A stretch of DNA of 64,000 nucleotides, taken from contig JAFGLG010000007.1 of the NCBI GenBank assembly GCA_016928155.1, positions 62,001-126,000 of the forward strand. The letters run 5' to 3'. This stretch comes from Candidatus Woesearchaeota archaeon. Lineage in GTDB: Archaea; Nanobdellota; Nanobdellia; Woesearchaeales; JAFGLG01. This document shows positions 49,374-57,606 of this stretch, piece by piece. Within the stretch, counting starts at the first letter, position 1; the number at the start of each line of letters is the position of its first letter. The translations under genes and the position numbers were made by a program. The notes under the pieces are model-generated. The model worked only from the letters and a program-made list of their open reading frames with translations. It did not search any database and was not told where the DNA came from.

Positions 49374-50462
49374 ATGAGCGACAAAGAAGAAATTCTAAGA
49401 CTGAAGGATTCCGGCTACCTGCAGGACTTCGTTGACCATCACAAAGCAAGATGGAACCATGATGATATCTCGGGCCTGAAGAAAGATCTCAGGAAATCAG
49501 GTTATTCGCTGGAAGAAGATGCGATCATAGACCTCCTTGAACATGAGAGGATAAACTATATCTTTGACAATAAGTTCCTGAAGCAGAAACACAGGGAAAG
49601 GGCAACAGAAGCAAAGCAGATGCACAAGGAAGCAGGCGACAAGCTGAAATATCTCTCCAGGAAGATCAAGGAGGTTGAAGCCCTCAGCAACGACATCGCT
49701 GAAAGGGAGCAGAAAGTCAAGGAGACAGAAGAAAGGCAGAGGAAACAGGCAGCAGAGCTCGAGGCAAAGAGAAGATACACAGACAGCCTGAGAGCAGAGA
49801 TAGACCATGTCCTCAAGAATCTCGAGAGCCAGGAGAACAAGATTGCAGAGAGGGAGATGGCAATAAATGACAAGCTTGCAGAGCTGAAGCTCAGAGAGCA
49901 GGCCCACTCTGAAGCAAAGAGCGACCACAAGAAAATATCAAAGGACATCAAGTTCTACAACAATGAGATAAGCTCCCTCCAGAAAGAAATCGAGAAGCTG
50001 ACAAAGAAAAGGCAAGAGCTCAGATCTGAGACAGATGCTTTCGGGAAGAAGAAAAAGCTCTATGCAGAAATCGAGAAGAAAGGAACAAAGCTGGATGAGA
50101 AAGAGAGCCATCTCAATGAATACCAGGAGTACATAACACAGAAAGAGAAAGAGATCGCAAACCTGCTCCACGCTGCAGAGAAGGATACAGAGCTTGTCGA
50201 GAAGAAAGAGAAGGAGCTCACAAGCCAATTGGAGATGCTTGAGAGAGACTCGCACGCGATATCAGAGAAGAAGAAAGAGATACTATCAAAAGTGATGGAC
50301 CTCAAGGCACGCGAAGACAAGATAGCCCACATCGAACAGAAGATAATCGAGAAGCTCAAGACAATAGAGAAGGAATTCGAAAGGCTCCAGAGGCTTGAGC
50401 ACGACCTGGCTGAAAGGGAAAGGAAAGTGCTCACGGGCGAGATACATACGCTCATAGAATAA
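49374..50462 (+). CDS. Long coiled-coil protein
   Basis: A 362-residue protein. The head (1-75) has a recombination-regulator-like helical start; from residue 80 to the end it is an uninterrupted heptad coil rich in Lys/Glu (KIKEVEALSNDIAEREQKVK). No ATPase heads. It may be a cytoskeletal or scaffold protein. Ribosome site AGGGGGTAGG. GC and codon use match the neighbours. Confidence 0.7.
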   Translation: MSDKEEILRLKDSGYLQDFVDHHKARWNHDDISGLKKDLRKSGYSLEEDAIIDLLEHERINYIFDNKFLKQKHRERATEAKQMHKEAGDKLKYLSRKIKEVEALSNDIAEREQKVKETEERQRKQAAELEAKRRYTDSLRAEIDHVLKNLESQENKIAEREMAINDKLAELKLREQAHSEAKSDHKKISKDIKFYNNEISSLQKEIEKLTKKRQELRSETDAFGKKKKLYAEIEKKGTKLDEKESHLNEYQEYITQKEKEIANLLHAAEKDTELVEKKEKELTSQLEMLERDSHAISEKKKEILSKVMDLKAREDKIAHIEQKIIEKLKTIEKEFERLQRLEHDLAERERKVLTGEIHTLIE

Positions 50463-50498
50463 AAACCTTTAAAATCAGAACCTGATTCTTTGCATCCC

Positions 50499-51368
50499 AT
50501 GACAAAAAAGTGCTCTATCGACTATGGCGGACAGGCACTCATAGAAGGGGTCATGATGAAGAGCAAGACCCACTATGCAATGGCTGTCAGGAAGCCAGAC
50601 AACAAGATATCAGTCAAGGTTGAGAAGCTCAAGCTCCTGAAGAAAGGCATCGTGACATGGCCTTTTATCCGAGGTGTAGTCACATTATTCGAGATGCTGG
50701 TCATCGGGATAAAAGCATTGTCCTATTCTGCAAATGAATCAATCGGCGAAGAGGAAGAGAAGCTCAGCAGCTGGCAGGTATTCGGAACAATACTCTTCTC
50801 ACTTCTCCTTGCAATACTATTATTCATACTGCTGCCATTCTGGCTGACAAAAATATTCATCGCAGACAGGGGATTCATGTTCGACCTCGTCGACGGCCTG
50901 CTCAGGGTGATATTCTTCCTTGTCTACATCGCCGGCATATCCATGATGAAGGACATAAGAAGGATATTCGAGTATCATGGAGCAGAGCACATGACAGTCC
51001 ACTGCTATGAATCCGGCAAGAAGCTGACAGTGCAGAATGTCAAGAAGTTCGGGACAGCGCACCCCAGATGCGGAACAACATTCATACTGCTCTTCCTCAT
51101 GATAAGCATACTTGTCTTCACTGTGGTGAGGACAGACCAGGTATGGATGAGATTCGCTGCAAGGATCGTGCTCCTGCCGGTGATTGCCGGCATATCCTAT
51201 GAGATATTAAGGATTCTGGGCAAGTTCAAGCACAGCATCATATCCAGGATATTATCATGGCCAGGGATGATGCTGCAGAAGATGACGACGCGCCAGCCGG
51301 ATGCGAAGCAGATAGAAGTCGCGATAAGATCACTGCAGGCGCTCATAAAAGGGAGCGGAAGCAAATAA
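50499..51368 (+). CDS. DUF1385 (YqhQ-like) membrane protein
   Basis: A 289-residue protein with IDYGGQALIEGVMMKSKTHY at the N-terminus, EYHGAEHMTVHCYE, TAHPRCGTTFILLFLM and several membrane helices, the signature of DUF1385/YqhQ. The family is widespread with unknown function; conserved His/Cys suggest metal binding. The start is ATG 50499. It converges with the flavoprotein gene with no spacer. Confidence 0.85.
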   Translation: MTKKCSIDYGGQALIEGVMMKSKTHYAMAVRKPDNKISVKVEKLKLLKKGIVTWPFIRGVVTLFEMLVIGIKALSYSANESIGEEEEKLSSWQVFGTILFSLLLAILLFILLPFWLTKIFIADRGFMFDLVDGLLRVIFFLVYIAGISMMKDIRRIFEYHGAEHMTVHCYESGKKLTVQNVKKFGTAHPRCGTTFILLFLMISILVFTVVRTDQVWMRFAARIVLLPVIAGISYEILRILGKFKHSIISRILSWPGMMLQKMTTRQPDAKQIEVAIRSLQALIKGSGSK

Positions 51369-52067
51369 TCACCAGCCTTCATAATGGATATCTTCTGAAG
51401 CAAAACCCAATGCTTTAAGCCTGGCCACAACATCCACAGTGAACCTGGAAGGCCCGCAAAGATAGACCTGCTTGCCTGATGGACTGCCTGCCAGCTCCAG
51501 ATGGGTCTGGATATACCCGCGCCTGCCTTGCCAAGAAGGGTCATCCCTGCTGATTGATGGAATGAGATGGAAATTAGGATGCTTCTTCTCCAGTGCCTCA
51601 AGCTCATCCTTGTACAGGAAAAATTCACCTGTCTTAAAGCCGAAGAAAAGCCAGACATCCTTGCTTGTCCTGCTGAAATCAATGCATCTTATCATGCTTA
51701 TCAGAGGGGCGATACCTGTGCCGCCGGCAACAAATACTGTATCTTTGCCTGGAACAGGATTGTCCATAAAGAACTTGCCATAAGGGCCCTGCACAATCAC
51801 TTCATCTCCCTTCACCTTCTTCGCCAGGTATCTTGACAATGCACCATCTGCGTGCATCACATAGCAGAATTCCAGATATGCCTTCTCATTCTTTGCAGAT
51901 GCTATAGAATAAGGCCTCTTGACTTCCTGGCCTCCAATCTCAAGACCCAGCATGCAGAACTGGCCGGGATAGAAATCAAAAGGCCCATCAAGCCCTATCC
52001 TGACAACAAAGACATGCGGAGCAGTCTCTTTATGATAAATGATCTTCCCTGAGGATGCGATCGCCAT
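51369..52067 (-). CDS. FAD/NAD(P)-binding ferredoxin reductase-like protein
   Basis: A 232-residue FNR-fold protein: KRPYSIASA (FAD site RxYS), VFVAGGTGIAPLISMI (NAD(P) site) and VYLCGPSRF. The C-terminus ends in an aromatic residue (HYEGW), as in ferredoxin reductases. Downstream of a ferredoxin gene by 2 bases, so the two likely form a redox pair that moves electrons between NAD(P)H and ferredoxin. Confidence 0.9.
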   Translation of the reverse strand: MAIASSGKIIYHKETAPHVFVVRIGLDGPFDFYPGQFCMLGLEIGGQEVKRPYSIASAKNEKAYLEFCYVMHADGALSRYLAKKVKGDEVIVQGPYGKFFMDNPVPGKDTVFVAGGTGIAPLISMIRCIDFSRTSKDVWLFFGFKTGEFFLYKDELEALEKKHPNFHLIPSISRDDPSWQGRRGYIQTHLELAGSPSGKQVYLCGPSRFTVDVVARLKALGFASEDIHYEGW

Positions 52068-52069
52068 CG

Positions 52070-52297
52070 CTAGACCTTCCTTACCTCAATTATCCTGACC
52101 GGGCAGACCTCAGCAGCCTGCCTGACATCATCGACCTCTTTCTCGTCGATGATACTCTCTTCTGTCTCCCCCACTTTCTTTGCGCCGATAAGCTCGGCTT
52201 TGTTCTCAGAATTCATCTTCCAGTGGGCAGGATCTGCAGCGACACATGCCCCGCAGCCGATGCATTCATCTTTCCTATGGACAATCTTATATTTCAT
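52070..52297 (-). CDS. Single-cluster 4Fe-4S ferredoxin
   Basis: A 75-residue ferredoxin with DECIGCGACVAADPAHW and AEVCPVRIIEV, giving the four Cys of one cluster. The C-terminal second cluster site is absent. Start ATG 52297 overlaps the stop of the upstream zinc-ribbon membrane protein. Partner of the following reductase. Confidence 0.9.
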   Translation of the reverse strand: MKYKIVHRKDECIGCGACVAADPAHWKMNSENKAELIGAKKVGETEESIIDEKEVDDVRQAAEVCPVRIIEVRKV

Positions 52298-52659
52298 TTT
52301 AATCTCATCCCGCATCTGTCGCAGAAACGGGAACCTGACTCAATAGCTGAACCGCACTTTCTGCATTTACCCGGAGGGGAAGCGACAAAAGCTCCCATGA
52401 CAAAGACACTACCGATTATGATGACAATGATAGCGACAATCGAATAAATGGTGTTCTTGTTGCAGAAGGTCTCTTTCTCCCAGACTGTCAGCTCTCCCAT
52501 ATGCTTCCCTTGGACCTCCAGAAGCGAGAAACCAGGGCCAAGAGCATCATCTGAACATCCGTGCCATGCGCTCTTGGTGATTGCAACAGGTATAGAGACT
52601 AACCCGAAAAGAATCATAATTGAACCCATAATGAGATAGACCCTATCCATTATCCCCAT
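52294..52659 (-). CDS. Membrane protein with C-terminal zinc ribbon
   Basis: A 121-residue protein with two membrane helices (about 8-28 and 68-92) that flank an outer loop with two cysteines, and a cytoplasmic ribbon CRKCGSAIESGSRFCDRC. It overlaps the ferredoxin gene (ATGA) and is first in this three-gene run. TATA box TATTTAAATC near 52674-52683. Function unknown. Confidence 0.65.
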   Translation of the reverse strand: MGIMDRVYLIMGSIMILFGLVSIPVAITKSAWHGCSDDALGPGFSLLEVQGKHMGELTVWEKETFCNKNTIYSIVAIIVIIIGSVFVMGAFVASPPGKCRKCGSAIESGSRFCDRCGMRLK

Positions 52660-52769
52660 TTTTTTTGAAAGAGATTTAAATAGTTATTGGGTATATATTT
52701 TCTATATTGTAATGATCAAATGAGCAATTATTTATATCTCCTTATCTAGGCACCATATGGGGTGGTAGC

Positions 52770-52919
52770 ATGATCAAGACATGCATAGACAAGACAGAGC
52801 TTGTTCTGGATATAAAAGAACGAATCATGAAGAGCAGGCCAGATTATGACCCAAGACACGCAGAGGAGACAGCCCGCCGATGGGTCTCAGGATCTGGGCA
52901 GAACAAGATACTCTACTGA
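52770..52919 (+). CDS. 49-residue hypothetical protein
   Basis: MIKTCIDKTELVLDIKERIM and on to NKILY. Soluble, helical and charged. The strong ribosome site GGGGTGGT and a TATA-like TTTATATC at about 52731-52738 support it. Function unknown. Confidence 0.5.
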   Translation: MIKTCIDKTELVLDIKERIMKSRPDYDPRHAEETARRWVSGSGQNKILY

Positions 52920-52991
52920 TTGATATTTTTGTCACTTTCTAGTGGTTATAAATAGAAATATTTATATATCATCTGTGACATTTCTGGCTGC

Positions 52992-54074
52992 ATGCCTGAC
53001 AAAAACAAGATACTAGTTCTTGTACAGAGAGTTCCTAGACTCCAGCATTTCATGATATCCGGCGCTACACATCTCGGAAGGTCATCTGAGATAGCATGGA
53101 AAGTGCCGGAGCGACAGATGCCTGACGAATTCGGGCAGCTCGAATTGGGCATCAAGATCTGCGGCACCAGCATCTCAAGGAACCACGCAGGCATCATCCG
53201 GAGAGATGATGATTACCTCCTCATGGACCTCAACAGCAGGAACGGCACAGAGGTCATCAGGGAATGGGATACAGGCTTCGGAAGGAAAGACATCAACCCA
53301 GGCAGGAATGATCCTGTGCCGCTGAAACTCGAGAGAGGCGACACCATAATCCTCGGGAAAGATTTCCAGGTGAGTGTCGACGACATAATAGAAGAGGCAG
53401 GGAACAACCATGCCCTCCTTGTAGGAGCAGACGGCGGGAACCTGCGCGGAGTGAAGAATGACCTGGATAATCTCGCCTATCATCTGGCAAGAAGGGGATA
53501 TGCAGGGAACATCACCAGGCTCTACAATGGCCAGGCGACAAAACCGAATGTCAAAGCAGCCCTCGAAAAAGCAGCATACACCTCGACAAGCGGATCGCAT
53601 TTCCTTTTCTTCTATTCAGGGCACGGGGGCGAAAGAGGGCTGCACCTGGGATGCTTCAGGAATCTCAAGCCTGCGGAACTCTACCAGAGCCTCTCAAACA
53701 TACGGGGCAAGAAAGCAGCTGTGCTAGACTGCTGCCATTCAGGCATCTTCGTGCACGGCATCAACAAGCTACTGATACCAGACAACACCCTTGTGCTCGC
53801 AGCATGCGCAGCTGACAAGAGAGCATATGAAGGACGGTCACCTATCATGGCCGGCAGTCCTTACATGGGGAGGTTCACAGAAGCGCTTGTGCATTACCTG
53901 CATGAGAACAGAGGAAACATAAATCTCCAGGATTTCAAGGCAGAGCTGGAAAGGAAGATGTCCAATACAGTATTCAAGGTCCATTACCAGGAACCCAGAG
54001 CAGCAGGCACATCATTCTCCATTGTTGAAGCCCATACATGCAGGGATGAGCAAAAATTTAAAAACAATTCCTGA
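52992..54074 (+). CDS. FHA domain fused to caspase-like (C14) peptidase
   Basis: A 360-residue protein. Residues about 20-125 form an FHA domain (HLGRSSE, SISRNHAGI, NSRNGT), which reads phosphothreonine. Residues 135-340 form a caspase fold: ALLVGADGGNLRGVKNDLDNL, the catalytic His in FFYSGHGGE and the catalytic Cys in VLDCCHSG. So a phospho-dependent protease is predicted, probably with basic-residue preference as in metacaspases. No kinase gene is adjacent. TATA-like TTTATATATC near 52962. The methyltransferase gene follows by 12 bases. Confidence 0.88.
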   Translation: MPDKNKILVLVQRVPRLQHFMISGATHLGRSSEIAWKVPERQMPDEFGQLELGIKICGTSISRNHAGIIRRDDDYLLMDLNSRNGTEVIREWDTGFGRKDINPGRNDPVPLKLERGDTIILGKDFQVSVDDIIEEAGNNHALLVGADGGNLRGVKNDLDNLAYHLARRGYAGNITRLYNGQATKPNVKAALEKAAYTSTSGSHFLFFYSGHGGERGLHLGCFRNLKPAELYQSLSNIRGKKAAVLDCCHSGIFVHGINKLLIPDNTLVLAACAADKRAYEGRSPIMAGSPYMGRFTEALVHYLHENRGNINLQDFKAELERKMSNTVFKVHYQEPRAAGTSFSIVEAHTCRDEQKFKNNS

Positions 54075-54086
54075 TTATCCTGCTGC

Positions 54087-54887
54087 ATGGATGAGGATAA
54101 GGAGCACATCAAGAACCTCAAGTTCAGGGATGACACACTCTTGAAAGCAAGAAAGGTATTCTACAGGCTTTCAAAGCCTTTTGTGGACCTTGACAAAGAG
54201 ATAATCAGTAGGATAAGCACTGAAGGCAGCCTGAAGATATTGGATGTCGGCTGCGGGAACGGGGATTTACTCATAAAACTCAGGAACACAGGTTTCAGCG
54301 GAGAGATGAAAGGGATAGATTTCTCAGAAGGCATAATCAACAATGCCCGCGATGCAGGGAAAGGAACAGGAATAGACTTCAGAATCGGAGAAGCAGAGCA
54401 CCTTCCATTCAGGGATGACTTCTTTGACATCATAATCGCAAAACATGTATTGCACCTTGTCGGGAGACCCCAGCAGGCATTCAATGAGATATGGAGATGC
54501 CTCAAGAAAGGAGGGAAGTTCATCTGCGTGCTACATACAGCAAGAAACAAGCCATTCATCCACGCCCTCGAGAAAGAGATAAACGAGAAATTCAAGGTAT
54601 CTATCATGCACACAAGCAAAAATGTCACGATGGAAGATGCAGACCAATACTTTGAGGCATTCAAGGTGCTTGAGAAGAAGTCCTTCGAGAGCAAAGTTGA
54701 GCTGAAAGAGGCAAAGCCATTTGTCGATTATTTTGAGACATTGAAATACAGCTGGGTGCCCAAGCTGACAGAAGAGCAGTGGAAGCTCATTGTGGAGACG
54801 GTCAGGAGATTCGTGGAGCAGATGATAAAGGATCAAGGGCATTTCATCGAACTGAATTCCAATGGGCTGATTGTCGCGAAGAAATGA
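54087..54887 (+). CDS. SAM-dependent methyltransferase
   Basis: A 266-residue class I methyltransferase with LDVGCGNGDLLIKL (motif I), GIDFSEGII, FRIGEAEHLPFRDDFFD and HVLHLVGRPQQAF, the layout of UbiE-like methyltransferases. Substrate unknown. ATG follows the FHA-caspase gene closely, so possibly co-transcribed. Confidence 0.85.
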   Translation: MDEDKEHIKNLKFRDDTLLKARKVFYRLSKPFVDLDKEIISRISTEGSLKILDVGCGNGDLLIKLRNTGFSGEMKGIDFSEGIINNARDAGKGTGIDFRIGEAEHLPFRDDFFDIIIAKHVLHLVGRPQQAFNEIWRCLKKGGKFICVLHTARNKPFIHALEKEINEKFKVSIMHTSKNVTMEDADQYFEAFKVLEKKSFESKVELKEAKPFVDYFETLKYSWVPKLTEEQWKLIVETVRRFVEQMIKDQGHFIELNSNGLIVAKK

Positions 54888-55105
54888 TGCTTCATGACAT
54901 GATTTGACATGGAATCCCCCTGTTCTTTGAGGTATATTCTTAGTGCAAGGATGCCGAAGGCAAAACCCAAGAGAAACAAATTCTTCTGGGCGCCAAAAAC
55001 CAAAGTTTCTTGAGCGAATCAAAGCAATTTCAGGGGCGTTTTTCATAAAGCCCGCAGAGCCTTTTCTAAATATCCTAATGTCGGGGCAAATAAAAAGAAG
55101 ATAAA

Positions 55106-55747
55106 CTATCCAAACAAATCTGAAATCCAATCCCATACTTTTTGGAGAAAGTCATGCTCCCCATAAGAATCACCTTTTCTGTCTCCTTCAGGCAAACTTG
55201 GAGGTTCCATAATACCTTCGCCTTCAAACTCAGCATCATCAGTCAATCCCTTCAGATCTTAGGTATAAGACAACCGTGTAACATACTTTGCATTGGCCAG
55301 GTTCAAGGATTTCTCCAGCTTCTTTTTCAGTCCGTAACTGATCTTTTTGCTTTCTTCAACTGTTAAGATATCATTCTGGTCTGCAACAGGATTAACAGTC
55401 AATACATGAACATCAATCATACTCTCGCCAAGATTCAGGCTGGATATCTCTAATGGATAGTATGGTTTTTTAGGTTGAAATCGAAAGATTAGGTGAGTGG
55501 CCATGCCTTGTCTCAGGTCCTTAATACCCCAGTAATAGTCGTAAAGAGGATCGAGCCTATCTGATAAGTATCTGAGGACAACTTCATATTTTTTCCTGGC
55601 ATTTTTGATAGTCTCTTCATTGATTATTTCCTGTATCGCCTTTACGTCATTCATTGAACCAACAGGATCCAACTCCGCAGCATAACAAAAATTATCATCA
55701 GCATATATATCATAAAAATATTCTGAAGAGTCCAGGTCACCGTTCAC
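55106..55747 (-). pseudogene. Hypothetical gene with in-frame TAA codon
   Basis: From a GTG at 55747 (GTGA overlap with the upstream membrane gene) a 162-residue frame reads to a TAA at 55259-55261 (RLSYT-stop). The frame then stays open for 50 more codons with coding-like sequence (DLKGLTDDAEFEGEG ... FLQKVWDWISDLFG) to TAG at 55106-55108. The product has no recognised family; it may be extracytoplasmic. The TAA is either a nonsense mutation or read through. Confidence 0.55.
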
Positions 55748-56022
55748 TTTCTGAATTTATCAATCATCAGACAAGCCAAACCATAAGAAATGATAAATTC
55801 AAGCACGACAAAAATCATTCCAATAATCCCAAGATATATATGCGGAGAAAAATCACCAACATAAAATCCGTCTGAAAAAGTGAATAAGGGCATAACCTTT
55901 TTACATACACCGGTCCCTTCTTTACATTCATTTGCCGGGATTATTGGCAACAAAGAGATTATAAACAATAGGATTACTGCAAGAATAATCTTCGACAGGT
56001 TCGGTTTGAATATTTCTTTCAT
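55744..56022 (-). CDS. Membrane protein with two helices
   Basis: A 92-residue protein from ATG 56022: helix at about 12-30, an outer loop with two Cys (CKEGTGVC), and a second helix at about 63-85. A TATA box (ATTTATATAAT) near 56045-56053 is about 25 bases upstream. It overlaps the following gene by 4 bases, so they are likely one operon with related function. Confidence 0.6.
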   Translation of the reverse strand: MKEIFKPNLSKIILAVILLFIISLLPIIPANECKEGTGVCKKVMPLFTFSDGFYVGDFSPHIYLGIIGMIFVVLEFIISYGLACLMIDKFRK

Positions 56023-56097
56023 ATAGAACAATTAGTCTCATTATTATATAAATCTATTGATAACCTCTAGGTGACCTAAATCGAGTTTAACATTGGA

Positions 56098-56158
56098 CCC
56101 TGTTATCAGCCCAGAGCGAACAAAGAATATTGTAGGCGAAAGCCTGCAAGACAGGGTT
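56098..56158. ncRNA. Candidate structured RNA
   Basis: ACCCTGT (56098-56104) pairs with ACAGGGT (56152-56158) and encloses AGGC-GAAA-GCCT (56135-56146), a stem with a GNRA-type loop. It lies in a non-coding gap between two minus-strand genes. Direction and function are unknown. Confidence 0.35.
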
Positions 56159-56225
56159 CGACTGAAAGGAGAAAGCGGGATTTTCAATTTATTATAAACA
56201 ATCCCCCAAAAGAAGCTATCTTTTA

Positions 56226-56265
56226 AGTCAGAAGTCCCCCCACCCTGTGGGAAGTTCAGGGTGGG
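56226..56265. repeat. Inverted repeat IR-L and adjacent hairpin
   Basis: AGTCAGAAGTCCCCC (56226-56240) is the exact inverse of GGGGGACTTCTGACT at 57158-57172, so the two flank the gene 56277-57065. Overlapping it is hairpin CCCACCCTG/CAGGGTGGG (56239-56265), close to the stop of that gene. Confidence 0.7.
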
Positions 56266-56276
56266 CGGGAAAAATT

Positions 56277-57065
56277 TTAATCTGCACCAACTAGGCCCTT
56301 AAACCAATTAAGAATCTTCTGTAAAAGTCCGTTACTTATACATTTTCCTGAAACACAAAAATCAGAAGAACATTCAAAATTGTTTTCACAAGCTTCCCCT
56401 GTCTGTTTTTGTGATAACCAGATATAATCAGGAGAACAATAGCGAACATCTCTTCTTAACCCAGTCATCTCACAAGAAACACCTGTTTCTGGACCGCCTT
56501 TTGTCCCACAATCTTGCGGACAATAATAAGGATATGATGCTGTGTTTTCTCCATAATCACAAACATTGTCGCCACATTTTCCATATTGGATCGGGCCAGC
56601 AGAAGCATCTTCAATAATCCATATATAATTCTGGCAACTCATCCCCGCCAAACCCCCTGTTTCGTCATTAGCATGTTTCGAATCTTTGTAATATCTTATA
56701 CTTTGTCCAACCTTCAGGTCATTCCCAAATCTCCTTGGCCCCCCTCCTGCACAATTTTCTTCTTCTCCTTCAATACTATGAAAGAGTTGTGTGTTATACC
56801 CAACAATATCCCCTGCCTCATAATCCCCTTTCAAAGAGTTAGTTACTTCAATCTTAAAAGTGCAATCTTTTATCATTTCATAACAATCCTCCTGCTCAAT
56901 ACCCCCTTTGTAGGGCTTGCCACAAATTTTGTCATTTATCATCCCTTCGATGGCAAATGTAGAAGAGTCTAAAAGTTGTGAATCTGAACAAGGAGGTTGC
57001 ATGGCATAAACCATAGAAATTGATACCAAAAAAATTAATGCAGTCAATATAATTTTTGTTTCCAT
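56277..57065 (-). CDS. Secreted Cys-rich protein
   Basis: A 262-residue protein with signal peptide (IILTALIFLVSISMVYA). It has about twenty Cys in two parts; KCGDNVCDYGENTASYPYYC and FECSSDFCVSGKC are small disulfide motifs common in archaeal surface proteins. Probably an outer protein with a netrin/TIMP-like N-terminal half (CKFKIEVTNSLKG-like). It is flanked by perfect 15-bp inverted repeats. AT-rich compared with the rest of the window, so likely acquired. Confidence 0.65.
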   Translation of the reverse strand: METKIILTALIFLVSISMVYAMQPPCSDSQLLDSSTFAIEGMINDKICGKPYKGGIEQEDCYEMIKDCTFKIEVTNSLKGDYEAGDIVGYNTQLFHSIEGEEENCAGGGPRRFGNDLKVGQSIRYYKDSKHANDETGGLAGMSCQNYIWIIEDASAGPIQYGKCGDNVCDYGENTASYPYYCPQDCGTKGGPETGVSCEMTGLRRDVRYCSPDYIWLSQKQTGEACENNFECSSDFCVSGKCISNGLLQKILNWFKGLVGAD

Positions 57066-57131
57066 CTTGATAAGAATAAACATCCCGGATTTAAAAAGGT
57101 TACTGTAACTTCAAATACGTTTGCAGTTTTC

Positions 57132-57172
57132 TCACACGCGCAAAGCGAGTGTGAGGCGGGGGACTTCTGACT
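57132..57172. repeat. Hairpin and inverted repeat IR-R
   Basis: GGGGGACTTCTGACT at 57158-57172 is the partner of the repeat at 56226-56240. Just before it is hairpin CTCACAC/GTGTGAG at about 57131-57155. The pair bounds a single-gene cassette of about 950 bases. Confidence 0.65.
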
Positions 57173-57425
57173 CTTGTCTTCGGTAAATTGAAAATCCTAT
57201 TGCTGATAATATCCTACTTAACCAAAGTCCCGAAAGCAAAAATTTTCCCTCGAATTTGAGGCAACCCGCAAAACCGAATTTGGATGGGGAAGTCTGCAAG
57301 ACTTTGGAATCTCTTAATCGCTGTTAGTTGCGTCACGAAGTGAAAACATCCCGAAGAGTTGAAAAATGGCAAACATTGTCGAGAACGAAGCTCATCCAAT
57401 CAAACAGAGAAAGGGGCTGTTTTTT
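57173..57425. other. Non-coding accessory gap
   Basis: This stretch has short imperfect hairpins (for example AAGTCT/AGACTT near 57290) but no open frame I trust, no TATA-linked start and no known RNA. Confidence 0.4.
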
Positions 57426-57490
57426 ATTGAAAATGACGTTTGTCATTTTAAGGGGTTTAATACCCCACCCTTCAGGGCGTCATTTTCAAT
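57426..57490. repeat. 13-bp inverted repeat forming a long hairpin
   Basis: ATTGAAAATGACG (57426-57438) and CGTCATTTTCAAT (57478-57490) are exact inverses. The 39 bases between contain GGGG/CCCC and CCCT/AGGG short stems. It looks like the end of a mobile element or a structured RNA. Confidence 0.6.
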
Positions 57491-57566
57491 TCCAAACCAT
57501 AAAATAGCTTAGCAATTTTAGGGCCCCAAAAATCAAAGATTTTTGAGGGAATCACACAATCAAATA

Positions 57567-57586
57567 CTCCAACCTTTAGGTTGGAG
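57567..57586. repeat. Hairpin CTCCAACC-TTTA-GGTTGGAG
   Basis: An 8-bp perfect stem with loop TTTA, about 20 bases past the stop of the minus-strand gene 57607-58875. Same loop as the hairpin at 5739-5760. Terminator or orphan IS200/IS605-type end. Confidence 0.55.
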
Positions 57587-57606
57587 ATTAGTGCGATTTC
57601 TGTTAT

